This document shows, piece by piece, positions 58,893 through 64,000 of a stretch of 64,000 nucleotides of DNA. Numbering within the stretch: position 1 is the first letter of the stretch; each line of letters begins with the position of its first letter. The notes beneath the pieces are model-generated. The model was not told where the DNA came from. It worked only from the letters and a program-made list of their open reading frames with translations, and did no database searches. The position numbers and the translations under genes were made by a program. The stretch is from Eopsaltria australis (Eukaryota; Chordata; Aves; Passeriformes; Petroicidae): positions 124,001-188,000 of the forward strand of contig JAVTVJ010000371.1 of assembly GCA_034509425.1 (NCBI GenBank), given 5' to 3'.

Positions 58893-61392
58893 GAGAAGAA
58901 AAAAAAATCACAAAAGAAAACTTTCTTCTATTTTCATTCTTCTAGTTTCCAAACGATTAGACCATAACACTGTTCTTCCAGAAATCCACCAGATTTTTCT
59001 TCTCAGCACTGTCCCACTCTATTGCTGCCTAAATTGATCACCACATTTGCATTATCTCAGCATGCATCCGTTTCGTTCTCTGTAAAATATCATGATCTCT
59101 TAAAAAGAACTCTCCTTCTCTTAAGTTTACGACTTACAAACTTGGAGATCTGAGAAAAAGATGAAGGTCACACTGTCCCCTCTCAGCAAACTGATCATGG
59201 GGCTCCAGTTATGACACTAATGCTGATAGATGTCAGTAAGACAGGTATTTCTTTTGTACACACATTTCTCTGTGCCCTACCCTGAGGACCTTAAATTTTT
59301 GCTCTGTTGAATGATGAATCTTCCGCTGAAAAAAGGCCTTTTGCAAATGCTAGTAGAGAATTGGGCTGGTGCACTCGGTGAAACATGTTGCTCTGTTCTT
59401 ATCTACTCTTAGGTACAGCATGGGAATTGTGTCAGCCATGTTTTGTGTCATCTTTTGACAGCCATGAGTGGAATGGACTTTGACCTGCACCTCCCTATGA
59501 TGTGGAGTCATTTTTTGAGTCAGGTCAGAGGGAGAGAATCAGCCTGGGATGTGGAAGAGGTACCAAATGTCTCCTTCTTCTCTGCCAAGTGAGTTTCTTG
59601 GGAGCATATCCCAAAGCAACAAATGGTATGAGATCAGAGCACAGCTCTAGGCTTCATCACCCATTTTTCTGCTGTGCATGTGCCAAAGCAGAAGGTTTGG
59701 CTTGCTGGAAAGGAACATCCTCGTGGAATGGGGATGGGTCTTTTAAATGAATGTGGTTGGATGGGGAGCAGTGGGAAGGATTGAGTGCAGAATTTATCCT
59801 GGTACACATTTCACATGATGAAATTTCCCTTGCTAAAGCAAACCAAGTGAAAAAAAAAGGAACAGAAAGAATGGAGGGTTTTTTGTGGTAGAGCTGTGCA
59901 TCACGTGCTGTGTTATGAAATGAATCCAACTGTATACAGAAGACTTTAATTAACTTTTAATAAGGAGGAAAAAAAATCAGCTGTACAATATAGGAGACTA
60001 TTTTAAAAATGAAGTATCTTGGCTATTTTTGATCCCAAATGCACAAAGGAACTAGACTACAATACATTCCAGTGGCTTGAAATATTTTGATTGGAATAAA
60101 GAAGTGTAGCTAGTTTTGAGTCATACAAGAAGACATCGCCACATCCTTAGGTTTTATTGCCTTTACTTGCACTGAAATAAGTAGAAATAACTTGTTTTGA
60201 AATCATGAAGAAATTAGAGACAAGAATGGCATCTTCACAGTGAATTTCTGCTTTGGGTGAAACATTTAGAGCTAAATTGCTAATCTCTTTAAAAAGTCTT
60301 TAGCTGAATGAGACAAGTCTGTGAAGAAGAAGACTGATTTTGGGCTTGATATCAGCAGTATATGTGTCCATATCAGAAATGACATAAATAAACCAGGATG
60401 AATGTTGAGGCCCTCATCAACTTGTTCTCACTGCTTAAACAATGGCTAAGTTGCTTCTAACCTACCCTCACTCACTCTAATTTTTTCTGGCAAGATTTCT
60501 CGAGTATAATGTTTCCTTAATATGAAGTAAAAGGAGGTTGATTTTTTTTTCAGCTGAGTTGGTAGTCTATCTTTCCTAACCCTGGCTTCCATTTTCACCT
60601 AGTAAACTTTTGAACCTGAAGGAAATCTCAAAGATAATTATTTTCCTACAAGAAGACAAAAAAGGTCCAAAGTAATGCCTTTATGAAGGAGAGACAGAAG
60701 GCAAGCAGGCTTTACTTGTTTCACGAGCCATTCTATCTCTTATACAGGAGTGTGCACAAGAAGACCTTTCATATATAGGAAATTAGCTTTACCAAGGGAG
60801 AAAGCAAGGGAAAAGTGTCTTACAAAGTCATTACACCAAGTAACTATTTTTTCTTACAATTTTTGGGCAAAGTGAATGAAACCATTTTGGAAAAATATTA
60901 ACACCTTCTTCTGCCCCAAGAAAAGGTACCTAATCCTTGTCTTGAGAGTTGTGTGCTTCTGTCTCAGAACTTGCACAATAAATTTTGTTCAGGTTCAGCT
61001 ATTTTCCAGATTTTCAGAAAGAAGAATGAATAAATCAGATTCATTCAATTCATCAGAAAAACATTTGAAGGGATCTATAAAGTTGTAAATTGGACCTAAT
61101 TTCTTCCAGCTCTCAAAGAAACACAGCAAATGGTTTGACATCCAGGATCCAGAGAGCAAAAAATGTATAAACCAGTGTGAGTACGTCTTCTCTCAAATTC
61201 AATTATTCCTGAAGCTGAAGTATATTATGTGATAGCAAATTTGTCTTCTTGAAGTCTGTGTAATTTTTTTGTCTATTCCTGTGTAATTTTTATTAATAAA
61301 TATGATTCTGAGAGCCATCTTAACTTTTCCTTAATGAAGCCTAGAAGAAGACTGTGGGAAAATTTTCTTTAAGAGATAAGGATTTCCGTTAA

Positions 61393-61530
61393 GATCACAG
61401 AATATCCTGAACTGAAGGGGATCCACAATGATCATCAACTCCAGTTCTTTCATGAATTGTTCATACAGAGGTTGAACTCACAACTTTGGCATTATTAGCA
61501 CCATGCTCTGACCAACTATTCTCAAAGGGG
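61393..61530 (-). mobile_element. tRNA-Ile-derived SINE with CR1-type tail (TguSINE1-like)
   Basis: On the minus strand the 5' part reads TAGTTGGTCAGAGCATGGTG, CTAATAATGCCAAAGTTGTG and AGTTCAACCTC. This matches tRNA-Ile(AAT) through the D-arm, the anticodon loop CTAATAA and the T-arm. After a short body the 3' end is a CR1 tail (GATCATTGTGGATCCCCTTC ... ATATTCTGTGATCTT). A tRNA-Ile head on a CR1 tail is the TguSINE1 structure described from passerines. The A box is degraded, so it is probably transcriptionally dead. Confidence 0.82.
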
Positions 61531-61750
61531 TGGGAGGATTGCCCAATATTAATAATTTATCACTATATCATATTATTTAAGGATTGTTGTCCAGAATAAA
61601 CCATAAATTTATGAAGTGCAGAACAGAATCCAAAAGCATTTTGATTCTGTGGAACCTCCATGTTGCCAAGGGGCATATTTTAAATTCCCCTCCATTGACA
61701 ACGTAATTGCTTCCAAAACACAGAATCCATACTTTCTTCCACCAAACCTG

Positions 61751-61766
61751 CCCCCCCCCCCCCCCC
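61751..61766. repeat. Poly(C)16 tract
   Basis: Sixteen consecutive C on the plus strand, hence G16 on the minus strand. Confidence 0.95.
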
Positions 61767-62038
61767 AGTAAACAAATATTTTGTGTCAGTGTTAGAATAC
61801 GCATTGCATAAATCTCTCAAAATACTCCCTGATCTAGTGCATCAGAACATAGGAGGTATTAGGCCAGAAACAGAACAGGTCCATAGCTATAGTAATAAAA
61901 AGCCTCTCCTTTTCAGTTTCAGCTGTTAATACTTTAAATTTGGGGAGTACATTAATGTTTAGTGTGGGACAGGAGAACATGCTGCAGGGGAGTGTGGAAA
62001 CCTTTCATGGCTGCCCACTTTGGGAGACAAATCACACT

Positions 62039-62049
62039 GGGGGGGGGGG
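62039..62049. repeat. Poly(G)11 tract
   Basis: Eleven consecutive G, 272 bp to the right of the C16 tract and complementary to it. Confidence 0.95.
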
Positions 62050-64000
62050 CATTTGCCCAAAGCAAGACACAGCCTCTGCTGGGAGGAGCACACAGCCTGA
62101 GACAAGGGTCTGTCCCCAGGGCCTCTGGCACGACTGGCTGACAAAAAGAGCCGTGCGTGATTTCCCAGCAGATCATAACATCCTCACTATCACTGCCTGT
62201 GTGTCAACAAAGGCTGGGGGCCGTCGGTATAAACTGAACTGGGAAAAAGGGAAACTGGAAACTGCTGGCATCCAGCCCAGGCTTCAAACCACACAGCTAT
62301 CCTATGTATTTTTTTATGTATCTGAACAGGGGTTCTGTTTGAGGTCATCTTTAAGGTCTGTGTATTCACCCAAGGACCAGTCCTATATATAGCACACTTG
62401 TTTATGTTGCCCTGCTGTGCCAGAAGCCTTCTTTCCAGGAGATCCACATTTTTGACTCATTTTGTCATTGTTCTTTCCCATCTCTTGCTGGTAAAGGGCA
62501 CAGTTGTTGCAGGCTGGTACTCTACTGAATTTGCAATTCTTTATATATCAAATAATTCTGAAAACAAATTTCATAGTTTTTTATCTTTTCAGTTGCACAG
62601 TATCCAGCTTTGTGCTCCTGTTTTAATCTCATTATAAAATAAAGTTGACTTGAAGAGATGGGGATTTCTTAAAAGAAAATCTGTATGTGCAGGGGAATGG
62701 GAAGCAAATGCCCCAGGAGTAAATTGGGAGATACATCTGAGACTAAGCCATTCAGATTTATAAGTTGCTACATTTCCAGAACTTTCAACTCTTACAACTC
62801 TTATGAGCTATTGCTCATTCCACTGTAAAACTCCAGGGTTTATGGTGAATTCCCAGTGATGTCTCACTGGTTACTGCAGTATCTCCTGCCATACAGAAGG
62901 CAGAGGTCTAAACAAATAGGGAATACAAGGATAATTCTGGTTTGGAGGAGCTGGATGGATTCAAATCCTGTGCTTTGCTGTGGTCCTCTAGTCCTCTTCA
63001 TCATCAGAAATTCTGTCTGGGTGGATGAAGGCAAGCCCAGGAAGAAGTGTGGCCACACTGGGGCTGCTCTGGACCCCAGGAAAAGGATGACACAGTGTGC
63101 ATATGGCGAAAGAGTATGATGCTCACAGAGATGTTGTCTGGCACTGGTGTCATCAGTGCATCAACAAAGGCTGGGGGATTGAAATGAGGATGGCTTTACA
63201 TGCTGAGCCTCAAGATAGGGAAGAATTTGTCCATCTGCTTCTCTGCTAGGACTCAATACATTTCTGGCACTACTACATGACTGTTTCTCTGAACGTTTCT
63301 AAATCTGCCTTGTTGGGCAGAAAGAATTGGAGCTAAGCTGTAGCACAACAGTGGGTAGTTACTGTATTTTGGCAGGGCAAGGAAAATCTGGCTCACCAGT
63401 GTCAGAGGACTAGACGCTTCTCTGCCTTCCCCGATTAACCTATGCCTGTACAGGGCAGGAACATACATATCTACATCTGGGATCCAAGCTGCCCTCAAGG
63501 GTGTATGCAGGTGCTTGAACTAGAAGGAGCAGGCACAGAAGGATCTCTTACAGGACATTACAGACAGAGGAATAAAAAATTGGCAAGTTTCTCCAGGAAG
63601 GAGCATTAATTTAGACAGGTGAGAAAGTTGCTGTGGTGAACAGCACAGTTCTGCAGAGCAAAGCAGCATCACAGTGCACATTTGGGCAAAACAGATGGGA
63701 AAGCTGATGAATGCCTAAAGCTGTGAGGTTCAGAGCCTGCTAGAAACAAGCTGTTCCCATGCAGAAAGATCCCGGGCAAAGTTGTCAAGTTCTGTTCTGT
63801 TACTCTGAACCAGAAAAGTCAATGTTTGCTCATCCTGGCTCAGCTTCAGTAAAATCTTCAGAATAGTTTCCTGTGTGGTCTGAGATGAAAAAATAGCAGG
63901 TCAAAATGGTTTTCTGTTCAGATTCAGTTCAGTACCCTCTCCAAAAGGCACTCTGGAGGAACCACTCATTCTCAGAGCATGCCAGTGTGCCTGGATGGTA

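Larger units (their letters stand above)
59260..64000. other. Right end of window: no gene recognised apart from the SINE
   Basis: Besides the SINE and the two homopolymer tracts, I see no exon or RNA gene. A 150-codon plus frame at 61940-62392 runs through the G11 tract and lacks any domain or splice partner. The next gene must lie beyond the window. Confidence 0.5.

Noticed and set aside
61445..61530. Functional tRNA-Ile gene on the minus strand
   Set aside because: The acceptor stem and A box are degraded and the tRNA part continues into a SINE body with CR1 tail.
62206..63176. Shared 17-mer tcaacaaaggctggggg at about 62205 and 63160
   Set aside because: Flanks do not align, so a repeat family or duplication is not supported.
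1..64000. CRISPR arrays, operons, prophage or bacterial features
   Set aside because: The DNA is vertebrate; no spaced direct repeats or bacterial gene organisation are present.

Overview
The window is nuclear DNA from a bird, most likely a passerine. Four things point there. CR1 retroposon fragments are frequent. One tRNA-Ile-headed SINE with a CR1-type tail resembles the passerine TguSINE1 family. The genes have vertebrate splice signals and long introns. The order SLC35A5 (+) then CCDC80 (-), tail to tail, matches the amniote arrangement (human 3q13.2).

Layout. Bases 1-1540 hold the last intron, last coding exon, 3' UTR and poly(A) signal of a plus-strand gene read as SLC35A5, a Golgi nucleotide-sugar transporter family member; the rest of it lies left of the window. 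Bases 1540-6370 are intergenic. Bases 6370-23166 carry CCDC80 on the minus strand (chick equarin; also DRO1/URB/SSG1), a secreted matrix protein. I joined seven coding exons at GT/AG sites with compatible phases: 21266-23166, 16965-17121, 14718-14854, 13930-14078, 10646-10749, 8975-9055 and about 6370-6991. They give one uninterrupted frame of 955 codons, close to the human length of about 950. The start codon lies 8 nt inside its exon, behind a good splice acceptor, so a non-coding first exon and promoter must lie further right, probably within 23530-24370.

Bases 24400-64000 are about 40 kb of 5' flank in which I recognise no protein-coding gene. This part holds young and ancient CR1 fragments, degenerate MIR/CORE-SINE-like pieces, the SINE, low-complexity tracts, a GC/CpG-rich patch near 42.1 kb, a CTCF-like motif near 34.8 kb, and a minus-strand poly(A)-tail-like signature near 58.85 kb. 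Long open frames there are either CR1 sequence or chance frames.

The two genes converge and share no visible pathway. I found no clear new biological system. The most checkable leads are the predicted short, intron-terminated CCDC80 isoform, the tRNA-Ile SINE, the CpG islets inside non-coding DNA, and the poly(A)-like retrocopy or transcript end.
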